Assembly: GCF_003076475.1 (NCBI RefSeq)
Contig: NZ_CP020919.1
Coordinates: forward strand, 4,160,054-4,224,053
Length of the DNA stretch: 64,000 nucleotides
From: Flavobacterium kingsejongi
GTDB lineage: Bacteria; Bacteroidota; Bacteroidia; Flavobacteriales; Flavobacteriaceae
Direction of reading: 5' to 3'
This document shows, one piece after another, positions 1 through 8,277 of the stretch (positions within the stretch are counted from its first letter, which is position 1; each line of letters begins with the position of its first letter). Both the position numbers and the translations under genes were made by a program. The notes beneath the pieces are model-generated. The model was not told the DNA's origin. It did not search any database and saw nothing but the letters and a program-made list of their open reading frames with translations.

Positions 1-811
1 AGTTATTGGTATCAGCTCCAAGATTACACCATTCGCCCAGGACAGAATTTCCCAAAAAGCCATCATGCCCTTTATTGGAATAGGCAAACAACACCGAATT
101 ACTTACCTCTCCTCCAATTCTGGAATACGGCCCTACAGTGGTTGCACCATACACTTTAGCGCCCATTTTCACTTGCGCCCCTTCACACAAAGCAAAAGGC
201 CCCCTAATGATTGAGCCTTCCATTATTTCGGTATCTTTTCCGATATAAATCGGTCCGGTGGAGGCATTCAGGGTTACAAATTCCAATTTGGCACCTTCCT
301 CAATAAAAATATGCTGCGATGCAATCGCATTCACACTGGAAGGAATCGGTTGTGAAGTCCGGTATTCTGTCAGCAATTCATAATCTTCCCGTATTGCCCG
401 GTCATTTTTGGCAAAAATATCCCAGGTGTGCTGAATTTGTATGGCACCTTCTTCATAGGAGATCACTTCATATTCATCAAAATCTACTTCTTCCTGCGAT
501 TCCTGAGTATAAAAAGCAATTATTTCTTCTCCCTGGAAAATAGCCTGCATGGGTTCCAGGTTTTTTACCAGTTCTGACAACACTTCATTCGGCAGGAAAG
601 AAGCATTAATCATAATATTATTTTCCATTTCAACCATCGGGAATTTTTCCGATAAGTACTCTTCCGTTACCGTGGTCGTGGTATACCCAAGGTATTTTTC
701 CCATTTTTCACGAATGGTCAGAATTCCTACCCGAATTTCAGCAACGGGACGTGTAAAAGTAAAAGGCAGCAAGGCATTTCTTACTGTTCCGTCAAAAAGG
801 ATATAGTTCAT
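1..811 (-). CDS. GlmU-like sugar nucleotidyltransferase family protein (3' end outside window)
   Basis: Partial gene read from the ATG at 809-811 leftwards off the edge of the window; about 270 residues are visible. The start reads MNYILFDGTVRNALLPFTFT, followed by an N-terminal part resembling a nucleotidyltransferase without an obvious canonical G-rich UTP loop. From about residue 170 there are repeating hexapeptide-type turns (for example IYIGKDTEIMEGSIIRGP) typical of a left-handed beta-helix. This combination matches the Bacteroidota GlmU-family proteins annotated as putative sugar nucleotidyltransferases or acyltransferases. It is followed upstream on the same strand by rpmE, separated by a terminator. 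Family assignment is fairly secure; the substrate is unknown. Confidence 0.8.
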   Translation of the reverse strand, partial: MNYILFDGTVRNALLPFTFTRPVAEIRVGILTIREKWEKYLGYTTTTVTEEYLSEKFPMVEMENNIMINASFLPNEVLSELVKNLEPMQAIFQGEEIIAFYTQESQEEVDFDEYEVISYEEGAIQIQHTWDIFAKNDRAIREDYELLTEYRTSQPIPSSVNAIASQHIFIEEGAKLEFVTLNASTGPIYIGKDTEIMEGSIIRGPFALCEGAQVKMGAKVYGATTVGPYSRIGGEVSNSVLFAYSNKGHDGFLGNSVLGEWCNLGADTNN

Positions 812-911
812 TGTTTTATTTTCTGATTTGAAACCCAAAAGTAATTAAAAAAAAGTTCTTCCCGAAGCTTCCGAATAAAGATCGGCTCTATCGTTTTCAT
901 TTTTTCCCAAT

Positions 912-940
912 AAAAAAGCCTTCCGATTGGAAGGCTTTTT
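912..940. terminator. Hairpin terminator between rpmE and the GlmU-like gene
   Basis: GCCTTCC (918-924), loop GATT, GGAAGGC (929-935), flanked by A6 on the left and T5 on the right. It lies downstream of rpmE on the minus strand, where the flanking A run becomes a U tract. Confidence 0.75.
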
Positions 941-958
941 CTATACAGTACAAACAAA

Positions 959-1216
959 CTATTCTTTCTTAGCGTGTTTAGCATATTTAGTTTTGAATTT
1001 ATCAATACGTCCTGCAGTATCGATAAGTTTAGATTTACCGGTATAAAATGGGTGAGATGTTCTGGAGATCTCCATTTTAATAACTGGGTATTCAACACCA
1101 TCAACTTCAATCGTTTCTTTTGTATCTGCAGTAGACTTTGCAATGAACACATCTTCGTTTGACATGTCTTTGAATGCTACTAATCTGTAATTTTCCGGGT
1201 GAATTCCTTTTTTCAT
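959..1216 (-). CDS. rpmE: 50S ribosomal protein L31, type B
   Basis: An 85-residue protein starting MKKGIHPENYRLVAFKDMSN. It is the L31 family in its type B form: the paired zinc-binding cysteines of the type A protein are absent, and the sequence contains the conserved SHPFYTGKSKLIDTAGRIDK segment. It sits on the surface of the large ribosomal subunit and bridges to the small one. Length is normal. A flavobacterial promoter lies about 125 bp upstream (1341-1370) and a hairpin terminator about 20 bp downstream, so it appears monocistronic. In many bacteria type B L31 replaces the zinc form under zinc shortage; here no second L31 copy is visible to compare with. Confidence 0.95.
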   Translation of the reverse strand: MKKGIHPENYRLVAFKDMSNEDVFIAKSTADTKETIEVDGVEYPVIKMEISRTSHPFYTGKSKLIDTAGRIDKFKTKYAKHAKKE

Positions 1217-1340
1217 CTTTGTAAATATTATTTTTTTATTTGTTTAGCTGTATTTGTCCTGAAGCTTTTTCCTTATCAGAAAAAGGTGTAAACAGCATAC
1301 AACTTTTTTAGGTTTAACTTTTTAGGTTATTTTCAGGCTG

Positions 1341-1370
1341 CAAATTTACAATTATTTTTTAATTACCAAA
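1341..1370 (-). promoter_or_regulatory. Flavobacterial-type promoter of rpmE
   Basis: On the minus strand TTTG (1367-1370) is followed by an 18-bp spacer and TAAATTTG (1341-1348), matching the Bacteroidota -33/-7 consensus. It points towards rpmE and would give a leader of roughly 120 nt. Confidence 0.6.
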
Positions 1371-1464
1371 CCATTAACGTCTTTTTTTTCATAAACATGG
1401 TGAATGATTTTTACCACACTATGTTTTAGGATTTGCTATATTTGTACCTTAATAAATATACACC

Positions 1465-2007
1465 ATGGATAAAACTGTTTCGCCAGCCAAATCATCGCTC
1501 AATTTCGGCATTCTATTTGGCATTATCATGATTCTTGAATTTGTCATTTCTTATGTTGCAGATCTTGATCCTCAGAAAAACCGATCTGTCGGGATTATTA
1601 CCAGCGTAATGAATTACATGGTGCTTCCTGTTATCTTTATCGTATTAGGTTCTCTCTCCTATAAAAAGAACCACAATGGCGGCTATATTTCCTTTTCGGA
1701 GGTCTTAAAAATCGGGATATCCATTACGGTGCTGGCAGCCTTGCTTTTTTCCTTATTCAATGCGGGATTCAATTATGTATTTCCTGAATTTGTAGAAAAA
1801 TCAATGTCTCAGATTCGTGAAGTGATGCTCGAGCAAAGCCCTAACATGACCGAAGACCAGGTAGAAAATGCTTTAATGATGACTAAAAAATTCATGAATC
1901 CACTGATTTCAATTCCATTGACCATTGCGATGTATGCTTTTTTCGGTTTATTATGGTCCCTTATCGTAGGTGCTTTTGTAAAAAATGACAAACCTTCCGG
2001 ATATTAA
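1465..2007 (+). CDS. DUF4199 domain-containing membrane protein
   Basis: A 180-residue protein with four hydrophobic stretches: about residues 11-32, 50-63, 88-108 and 147-169. Between the third and fourth lies a polar, methionine-rich segment (about residues 115-140). This layout and the N-terminal SLNFGILFGIIMILEF fit the DUF4199 family, inner-membrane proteins of unknown function common in Bacteroidota. It lies 3 bp upstream of a GT2 glycosyltransferase, an arrangement I recall from other flavobacteria, suggesting that the two work together in lipid-linked sugar transfer. A TATATTTG -7-like box at 1437-1444 precedes it, but its -33 box is poor. Confidence 0.85.
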   Translation: MDKTVSPAKSSLNFGILFGIIMILEFVISYVADLDPQKNRSVGIITSVMNYMVLPVIFIVLGSLSYKKNHNGGYISFSEVLKIGISITVLAALLFSLFNAGFNYVFPEFVEKSMSQIREVMLEQSPNMTEDQVENALMMTKKFMNPLISIPLTIAMYAFFGLLWSLIVGAFVKNDKPSGY

Positions 2008-2010
2008 TAT

Positions 2011-2961
2011 ATGAACTTATCTATAGTTATACCCCTTCTGAACGAAGAAGAATCCCTGAATGAATTATACAGCTGGATCACAAAGGTTATGGATGCGAAT
2101 CGCTTTTCCTATGAGATCCTGTTTATTGATGACGGGAGCACAGATCAGTCCTGGCCTATTATTGAGCAGCTTTCAGCACGGGACACTGCTGTAAAAGGTA
2201 TTCGTTTTTTAAAAAATTATGGCAAATCACAGGCGCTGCATGCAGGATTTGCAAAAGCATCAGGTGATGTCATCATCACCATGGATGCCGATTTACAGGA
2301 TAATCCGGAAGAGATTCCAGAATTATATGCAATGATCGTTGACAAAGGCTATGATTTGGTTTCCGGCTGGAAAAAGAAACGATTTGATTCGGTAGTTTCT
2401 AAGAACCTGCCTTCCAAACTATTCAATTGGGCTGCACGAAAAACATCCGGAGTAGCACTGAATGATTTCAATTGTGGTTTAAAAGCTTATAAGAAAGTCG
2501 TTGTCAAAAACATTGAAGTGTCCGGTGAGATGCACCGTTACATTCCCGTCTTGGCAAAAAATGCAGGCTTTGGGAAAATCGGCGAAAAAGTCGTGTTACA
2601 CCAGGCCCGAAAATACGGTACTACAAAATTTGGTATGGAACGTTTTATCAATGGGTTCCTGGACCTGATTACCATCTGGTTCCTGTCCCGTTTTGGCAAA
2701 CGCCCGATGCACCTTTTTGGCGCTATGGGATCCGTAATGTTCCTGATCGGTTTTTTTGCCGCAGCATATATCGGATGTTTGAAACTATACAAATTATATC
2801 ATAAAGAACCCGCGGTACTTATCACAGATAATCCCTGGTTTTTCATTGCGCTGGCCACAATGATTATTGGAACACAGCTGTTTCTCGCTGGCTTCCTTGG
2901 AGAGATTATATTACGCACAAAAAATAACGAGGAACGATATAAAATTAGTGCGACCGTTTAA
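2011..2961 (+). CDS. Glycosyltransferase family 2, polyprenyl-phosphate type
   Basis: A 316-residue GT2 enzyme resembling DPM1/GtrB proteins, which move a sugar from a nucleotide donor to polyprenyl phosphate at the cytoplasmic face. Visible motifs are IDDGSTDQS (residues 39-47), MDADLQDNPEE (91-101, containing the metal-binding DXD) and two C-terminal membrane segments at about 233-262 and 275-300, ending with GEIILRTKNNEER. It begins 3 bp after the DUF4199 gene and ends 30 bp before the phosphohexomutase, so it is probably co-transcribed with both. The exact sugar cannot be told from sequence. Confidence 0.9.
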   Translation: MNLSIVIPLLNEEESLNELYSWITKVMDANRFSYEILFIDDGSTDQSWPIIEQLSARDTAVKGIRFLKNYGKSQALHAGFAKASGDVIITMDADLQDNPEEIPELYAMIVDKGYDLVSGWKKKRFDSVVSKNLPSKLFNWAARKTSGVALNDFNCGLKAYKKVVVKNIEVSGEMHRYIPVLAKNAGFGKIGEKVVLHQARKYGTTKFGMERFINGFLDLITIWFLSRFGKRPMHLFGAMGSVMFLIGFFAAAYIGCLKLYKLYHKEPAVLITDNPWFFIALATMIIGTQLFLAGFLGEIILRTKNNEERYKISATV

Positions 2962-2991
2962 TTTTCATCAATTAAATAAAAACATTATACT

Positions 2992-4719
2992 ATGAATATC
3001 AGAAAAGAGATATTAGATCAGGTAAACATATGGCTTTCGCCAATTTTTGATACAGCGACGCATGAAGCGCTAAAAAACATGATGACTACTGCTCCGGCAG
3101 AACTGGAAGAAAGCTTCTACAAGAACCTTGAATTCGGAACCGGTGGTATGCGTGGTGTCATGGCCGTTGGGACGAATCGTATCAACAAATATACTTTAGG
3201 GAAAAATACACAAGGTATTTCCGATTACCTGAAAACAGTTTTTCCAGGAGAAGACCTTAAAGTAGCAATAGCTTATGACTGCAGGCACAATAGCGACACA
3301 CTGGCTAAAGTGGTGGCCGATGTTTTTTCAGCCAATGGGATTAAAGTCTTTTTATTCTCTGCTTTACGCCCGACACCGGAATTGTCTTTTGCGCTGAAAT
3401 ACCTGAAATGCCATGCTGGAATTGTATTGACCGCTTCCCACAACCCTCCAGAGTACAATGGCTATAAAGTCTATTGGCAGGATGGTGGCCAATTGGTCCC
3501 ACCACAGGACGCAGAGATCATCAAAGTCATCGAAGACCTTACCTACGATCAGATCAAATTCGAAGCTAATGAAGACCTGATCGAATATATCGACACTGCT
3601 ATTGATAAAGCTTTTATCGATTCTTCAATAGCAAATGCCAGTTTTGATACCCCGGCAGCGGCTAAGAAAGAATTGAAAATCGTATACACCCCATTACATG
3701 GTACATCAGTCACTGTTATCCCTGATGTATTGGCGCAGGCAGGCTATAGTGATTTTCACATAGTTCCTGAACAAGCCGAACCAAATGGCGATTTCCCAAC
3801 GGTAAAATCACCAAATCCGGAAGAACCCGAAGCCCTTTCAATGGCTATGGCACTCGCTAATAAAATAGATGCTGATATCGTTATTGGTACCGACCCTGAT
3901 TCCGACCGATTGGGGGTTGCCGTAAGAGACAACCACCACAACATGATTTTGCTCAATGGAAACCAGACCATGGTCCTGATGACGCACTTCTTATTGGAAC
4001 AATGGAAAAAAGCCGGAAAAATCACCGGAAAAGAATTCGTAGGCTCTACGATTGTCTCCACTCCTATGATGATGGAACTGGCAACAGCCTATGATGTAGA
4101 ATGCAAAGTGGGCCTTACAGGGTTCAAATGGATTGCTAAAATGATCAAGGACTTTCCGGAATTAAAATTCATCGGAGGTGGTGAAGAAAGTTTTGGTTTT
4201 ATGGTAGGCGATGCCGTACGGGATAAAGATGCTGTAGCAGCTTCCCTCCTGATCTGCGAACTGGCTGCACAAGCTAAAGCCAAAGGCAGTTCTGTATATA
4301 AAGAGTTATTGGTATTGTATACCGAATATGGTTTTTATAAAGAATACCTCGTATCTCTTGTCCGAAAAGGAATTGAAGGTGCCCAGGAAATCAAACAAAC
4401 GATGATTGACCTGCGCGAAAATCCGCTAAAAGAAATTGCCGGACTTCGTGTCGTAATGCTCGAAGATTACCAAAGCTCCATTGCCAAAAACCTCTTTACA
4501 GACGAAGAAGAGACGATGACCATCCCAAAATCAAACGTATTGATTTATTACCTGGAAGACGGCACAAAAATTGCAGCACGCCCAAGCGGCACTGAACCTA
4601 AAATAAAATTTTATGTCAGCGTTAACGACACTCTGGAATCTGTAGCGGATGCCGAGGCTGTCGAACGCATGCTGGATGCTAAAATCCAGTCTATTATTAC
4701 AGAACTTAAAATCAACTAA
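2992..4719 (+). CDS. Phosphohexomutase (phosphoglucomutase/phosphomannomutase family)
   Basis: A 575-residue alpha-D-phosphohexomutase that interconverts sugar-1- and sugar-6-phosphates. All four signature regions are seen: the phosphoserine loop TASHNPPEYNGYK (147-159, Ser149), the magnesium loop DPDSDR (301-306), the sugar-binding loop GGGEESFGF (395-403), and the phosphate-binding loop RPSGTEPKIKFY near the C-terminus. The length is that of the longer phospho-sugar mutases annotated as PGM/PMM in Bacteroidota. It supplies activated sugar precursors, which fits the adjacent glycosyltransferase. Its stop codon overlaps the ATG of the ABC exporter by one base (TAATG), so translation is coupled. 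Confidence 0.92.
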   Translation: MNIRKEILDQVNIWLSPIFDTATHEALKNMMTTAPAELEESFYKNLEFGTGGMRGVMAVGTNRINKYTLGKNTQGISDYLKTVFPGEDLKVAIAYDCRHNSDTLAKVVADVFSANGIKVFLFSALRPTPELSFALKYLKCHAGIVLTASHNPPEYNGYKVYWQDGGQLVPPQDAEIIKVIEDLTYDQIKFEANEDLIEYIDTAIDKAFIDSSIANASFDTPAAAKKELKIVYTPLHGTSVTVIPDVLAQAGYSDFHIVPEQAEPNGDFPTVKSPNPEEPEALSMAMALANKIDADIVIGTDPDSDRLGVAVRDNHHNMILLNGNQTMVLMTHFLLEQWKKAGKITGKEFVGSTIVSTPMMMELATAYDVECKVGLTGFKWIAKMIKDFPELKFIGGGEESFGFMVGDAVRDKDAVAASLLICELAAQAKAKGSSVYKELLVLYTEYGFYKEYLVSLVRKGIEGAQEIKQTMIDLRENPLKEIAGLRVVMLEDYQSSIAKNLFTDEEETMTIPKSNVLIYYLEDGTKIAARPSGTEPKIKFYVSVNDTLESVADAEAVERMLDAKIQSIITELKIN

Positions 4720-6545
4720 TGAATAATTTTAAAAAATTAATCCCTTTTGCAAAAAAGTATAAGCGATTCGCTGTATTAAACATCATCTTTAATATACTTT
4801 ATGCATTATTCAGTACGCTTTCTTTTGTTGCCTTAATTCCAATGATGCAGGTATTGTTCAACGATACTGAAAAAGTTGATAAGAAGCCTGTTTTCACATC
4901 CATGTTCGAAATTGGATCGTACAGTAAGGACTATTTATATTACAACCTGACGCAGACGATAAAAAATGACGGTCCGCAGTATGCGTTGCTTTTGGTAATT
5001 TCATTGATTATCATTTCCTTTTTACTCAAAAACTTCTTTAATTATCTGGCATCCTATAATATCACGCAGCTTCGTAACGGTGTATTGCGCGATTTAAGGC
5101 ATACCTTATACCAAAAGATTATCAGCCTGCCTGTATCTTTTTATTCTGAAAAAAGAAAAGGTGACGTAATGGCACGAATGCTGGGCGATGTGGCAGAAGT
5201 TCAAAATTCCTTTTTTGCTATTTTCGAACTTATTGTACGGGAGCCCCTTACGATACTGTTTGCCATAATCACTATGTTTACGATCAGTGTAAAACTGACC
5301 TTATTTGTTTTCTTTTTTATTCCGATTTCAGGCTTTATCATTACGAAAATTGGTAAAAATCTAAAGCATAAATCCGAAAGAGCACAACAGGAATCCGGGT
5401 ATTTTATCTCTATTGTAGAAGAAACCCTAAGCGGGTTAAAAATCATTAAAAGTTATAATGCCGAAAGTAACTTCACCAAAAAATTCAACCGCTCTATTGA
5501 TAACCTGCTACGGTTGTCCAACAGTATCGGAAATAAGAACAACTTAGCCTCGCCATTGAGTGAATTTTTAGGAATCACCACAATTGCCGTATTATTATGG
5601 TATGGTGGGAATATGGTATTGGTAGAAAAATCCATTGAAGGGGCTTATTTCTTAGCCTACATGACATTAGCCTACAATATTCTTACGCCTGCCAAAACAA
5701 TCTCTAAAGCATCGTATGCTTTAAAAAGTGGATTGGCGGCTTCAGAACGGGTCTTTGCGATCTTAGAAGAAGAAAATCCAATGAGCGACAAACCTGACGC
5801 TATCAACAAACTGGATTTCGAAAATAAAATTACCATCGAAAATATCAATTTCAGGTATGAAGACGAAAATGTACTGAAAGATTTCTCTATAGAAGTACCA
5901 AAGGGTAAAACTATTGCCCTCGTCGGACAATCCGGGAGCGGAAAAAGTACTATTGCTAACCTGCTTACCCGTTTTTATGACGTTAATGAAGGAGATATCA
6001 AAATTGACGGTATCAGCATCAAAGACATCACCACTACATCGTTACGGGACCTGATCGGCCTTGTGACGCAGGATAGCATTTTATTTAATGACACTATTAA
6101 ATCCAATATCCTGATTGGAAAAGAAGATGCTACCGATGCTGAAATTATTGAAGCTTTAAAAATTGCAAATGCCTACGAATTCGTAAAAGATCTGCCTTTG
6201 GGGATTGACACTAACATTGGCGATAGCGGAAACAAACTTTCCGGAGGACAGAAACAGCGCCTTAATATTGCCCGTGCTGTACTGAAAAACCCACCGATCA
6301 TGATTCTTGATGAAGCAACTTCTGCACTGGATACTGAAAGTGAAAAATTTGTACAGGTTGCTTTAGAGAATATGATGCAAAACCGAACTTCGATCGTCAT
6401 TGCCCACAGGTTGTCAACGATACAAAAAGCAGACAATATCATTGTGATGCAAAAAGGGCGTATCGTAGAACAGGGACGCCATGATGAGCTTATCGCCAAG
6501 GATGGCACTTACAAGAAGCTTGTAATGATGCAATCCTTCGAATAA
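4719..6545 (+). CDS. MsbA-like ABC exporter, fused permease and ATPase
   Basis: A 608-residue half-transporter. The N-terminal half holds six predicted membrane helices (ABC type 1 transmembrane domain), and the C-terminal half the ATPase, with Walker A GQSGSGKST (about 404-412), signature LSGGQKQR (about 507-514) and Walker B IMILDEAT, followed by the H-loop in VIAHRLST. The fusion type and length match lipid or lipopolysaccharide flippases (MsbA) and related multidrug exporters; it should act as a homodimer in the inner membrane. As the last gene of the DUF4199-GT2-mutase operon it could export a glycolipid intermediate, which is inference from context. A strong hairpin terminator follows. 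Confidence 0.9.
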   Translation: MNNFKKLIPFAKKYKRFAVLNIIFNILYALFSTLSFVALIPMMQVLFNDTEKVDKKPVFTSMFEIGSYSKDYLYYNLTQTIKNDGPQYALLLVISLIIISFLLKNFFNYLASYNITQLRNGVLRDLRHTLYQKIISLPVSFYSEKRKGDVMARMLGDVAEVQNSFFAIFELIVREPLTILFAIITMFTISVKLTLFVFFFIPISGFIITKIGKNLKHKSERAQQESGYFISIVEETLSGLKIIKSYNAESNFTKKFNRSIDNLLRLSNSIGNKNNLASPLSEFLGITTIAVLLWYGGNMVLVEKSIEGAYFLAYMTLAYNILTPAKTISKASYALKSGLAASERVFAILEEENPMSDKPDAINKLDFENKITIENINFRYEDENVLKDFSIEVPKGKTIALVGQSGSGKSTIANLLTRFYDVNEGDIKIDGISIKDITTTSLRDLIGLVTQDSILFNDTIKSNILIGKEDATDAEIIEALKIANAYEFVKDLPLGIDTNIGDSGNKLSGGQKQRLNIARAVLKNPPIMILDEATSALDTESEKFVQVALENMMQNRTSIVIAHRLSTIQKADNIIVMQKGRIVEQGRHDELIAKDGTYKKLVMMQSFE

Positions 6546-6550
6546 TACCA

Positions 6551-6584
6551 AAAAATGTTTCATTTCGATGAAACATTTTTTTTT
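6551..6584 (+). terminator. Rho-independent terminator after the ABC exporter
   Basis: ATGTTTCAT, loop TTCG, ATGAAACAT, flanked by an A run on the left and nine T on the right. Confidence 0.85.
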
Positions 6585-6639
6585 GCCCTATGGGTTAGAA
6601 ATTTTCACAGGATTCTAAATAAAATTGTATTTTTAGATT

Positions 6640-7341
6640 ATGTATATAGAAAATGACCAAATCCTGCTCCCTGAAGATCCAGACACTATCGTATGGAAAT
6701 ACCTGGATCTTTCTAAATTCCTGGATCTGGTCCTATCCCGAAAACTCTTCATGTCGCGTTCGGATAAATTTGAAGACCAATATGAAGGCACTTTCAGCGA
6801 ACCATCCTTTGAAGAGGTAAAAAAGATTGCCGAAAAAAATCCTACATTTCTGGACTACTACAAAAAGCACCGCAAAAATGTAGTAATTAGCAGTTGGCAC
6901 ATTAATGAATACGAGTCGTTTGCCATGTGGCAGATTTTTACACAAAACAGCGAAGGGCTTGCCATACAATCCACCGTAGGACGAATTAAAGAAGCTTTAA
7001 AGCTCGAAACCCATTATAAGCAATACATTGGTGAAGTAAATTATATCGACTATAAGAAAGAGCATACACCTTTCGAGAATAATTTTTTCCCTTTCTTATT
7101 CAAGCGTAAAAGTTTTCAATATGAACGGGAAATCCGGATCATTTCGGATCTTTCAAGGCAAAAAATCACCATTAATGAAGGGCTTAAGATTAACGTTGAC
7201 ATCAACTTACTGATCGAAAAAATATACATTCATCCCCGATCCGAAAACTGGTATAAAAACCTGGTTATCGAATTGATCAAACGGCTGGATTTAGACATTA
7301 CTATAGAGAAATCAGATCTCGAAAGCGATATATTGATTTAA
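6640..7341 (+). CDS. DUF2971 domain-containing protein
   Basis: A 233-residue soluble protein. The N-terminal region with WKYLDLSKFLDLVLSRKLFM and SRSDKFEDQYEGTFSEP, and the central SSWHINEYESFAMWQIF, are characteristic of DUF2971. This family is widespread, often horizontally acquired, and of unknown biochemical role. It stands alone between two hairpin terminators, 94 bp after the ABC exporter, and so has its own transcript. No signal peptide or membrane segment is seen. DUF2971 genes sometimes occur in defence or mobile regions, but nothing around this copy supports such a role here. Confidence 0.85.
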   Translation: MYIENDQILLPEDPDTIVWKYLDLSKFLDLVLSRKLFMSRSDKFEDQYEGTFSEPSFEEVKKIAEKNPTFLDYYKKHRKNVVISSWHINEYESFAMWQIFTQNSEGLAIQSTVGRIKEALKLETHYKQYIGEVNYIDYKKEHTPFENNFFPFLFKRKSFQYEREIRIISDLSRQKITINEGLKINVDINLLIEKIYIHPRSENWYKNLVIELIKRLDLDITIEKSDLESDILI

Positions 7342-7347
7342 CCGCAT

Positions 7348-7380
7348 AAAAAAACTCTAAGTTGCCTTAGAGTTTTTTTT
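7348..7380. terminator. Hairpin terminator, convergent DUF2971/lipoprotein genes
   Basis: AAACTCTAAG, loop TTGC, CTTAGAGTTT with long flanking A and T runs, so it can act on both strands. Confidence 0.85.
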
Positions 7381-7396
7381 ATATGATTTTGGGATA

Positions 7397-8119
7397 TTAA
7401 ATAGGCTCATAATTGACCACTTCCCAGTTGCTGTCTGCCAGATTTACAAAGTGGTAATGCACCACATCATTCTTATCAAACGATCCATTCTTATTGATAT
7501 CTTCAATAGTCCTGAAATATAATTTATTCTGTACTTCTACAATGTTCCAGTCAATAAGTTCCTGAAAATCGGACGATAGTTTTTTGAATTTCTTCCCTCC
7601 GATAGTACTAATATATAATGATTTGATATCATTGGAATCTAATTTCCCATCTTTATTGGTATCCTGATCGACCAGATTATAAATCAAAACCTGCATTTTC
7701 GTCCTGTCGGCAACCGTGTTCAAATAGGTAACGGTTTGAATCTGGATCACCTTATCGGTTAATGGATGAATGGCAGTAGAATCGATGTGCTGGAATTTTA
7801 GGTTTTGCAAAAATCCGGTCAGTTCAAAGCGATTGTAATTCGAAATGGAATAACTCACAGAATTGGTATTACTGGAGCCATATCGACTGGACCGGTCTTC
7901 ATAAAGACGTACATCTCCAATAGGGTGAATCAGGTATTTGGTACCTTCCATATTAATGGGAAGATCCGCGATTTTTATTTGCGATGAATCTCTTTTTACA
8001 GGGTTTTTCACTACGTTTTTCGATTCATCATATCGCACTTTTGGGGTATCTACTTCTTTTTTACAGCTTGCAAAAAAAAGTAGCGAAAGCGCAATCAGAA
8101 GCAGGTTCGTTTTTTTCAT
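7397..8119 (-). CDS. Predicted lipoprotein with two EF-hand-like calcium loops
   Basis: I do not recognise the family. The start chosen is the ATG at 8117-8119, because MKKTNLLLIALSLLFFASCK then forms a clean lipoprotein signal with Cys19; an upstream ATG at 8158 would add 13 residues before the signal. The mature protein is about 220 residues, beta-rich and charged. Two segments, DTNKDGKLDSND and DINKNGSFDKND, fit the DxDxDG loop of EF-hand or dockerin-type calcium sites. They are spaced about 50 residues apart, unlike a true dockerin pair. A periplasmic or outer-membrane location is expected. It is convergent with DUF2971 and 158 bp downstream of the TonB receptor gene. Confidence 0.7.
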   Translation of the reverse strand: MKKTNLLLIALSLLFFASCKKEVDTPKVRYDESKNVVKNPVKRDSSQIKIADLPINMEGTKYLIHPIGDVRLYEDRSSRYGSSNTNSVSYSISNYNRFELTGFLQNLKFQHIDSTAIHPLTDKVIQIQTVTYLNTVADRTKMQVLIYNLVDQDTNKDGKLDSNDIKSLYISTIGGKKFKKLSSDFQELIDWNIVEVQNKLYFRTIEDINKNGSFDKNDVVHYHFVNLADSNWEVVNYEPI

Positions 8120-8277
8120 GTTATGAATTCTAATGTTTTCTTTCAAATAGTATTTCAAATATAAGAAAAATTTGAAGTTATGCCTGTTATTTCGACTTGT
8201 TAAATCCCATATTCCATCGCAATAGTTACAGATTAGTCCCTATCCTAATAATTCTATATTCCCATAGAACGTACCAA

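Noticed and set aside
6640..7341. DUF2971 gene as part of a defence system
   Set aside because: It stands alone between terminators with no nuclease, methylase, toxin or mobile gene nearby.
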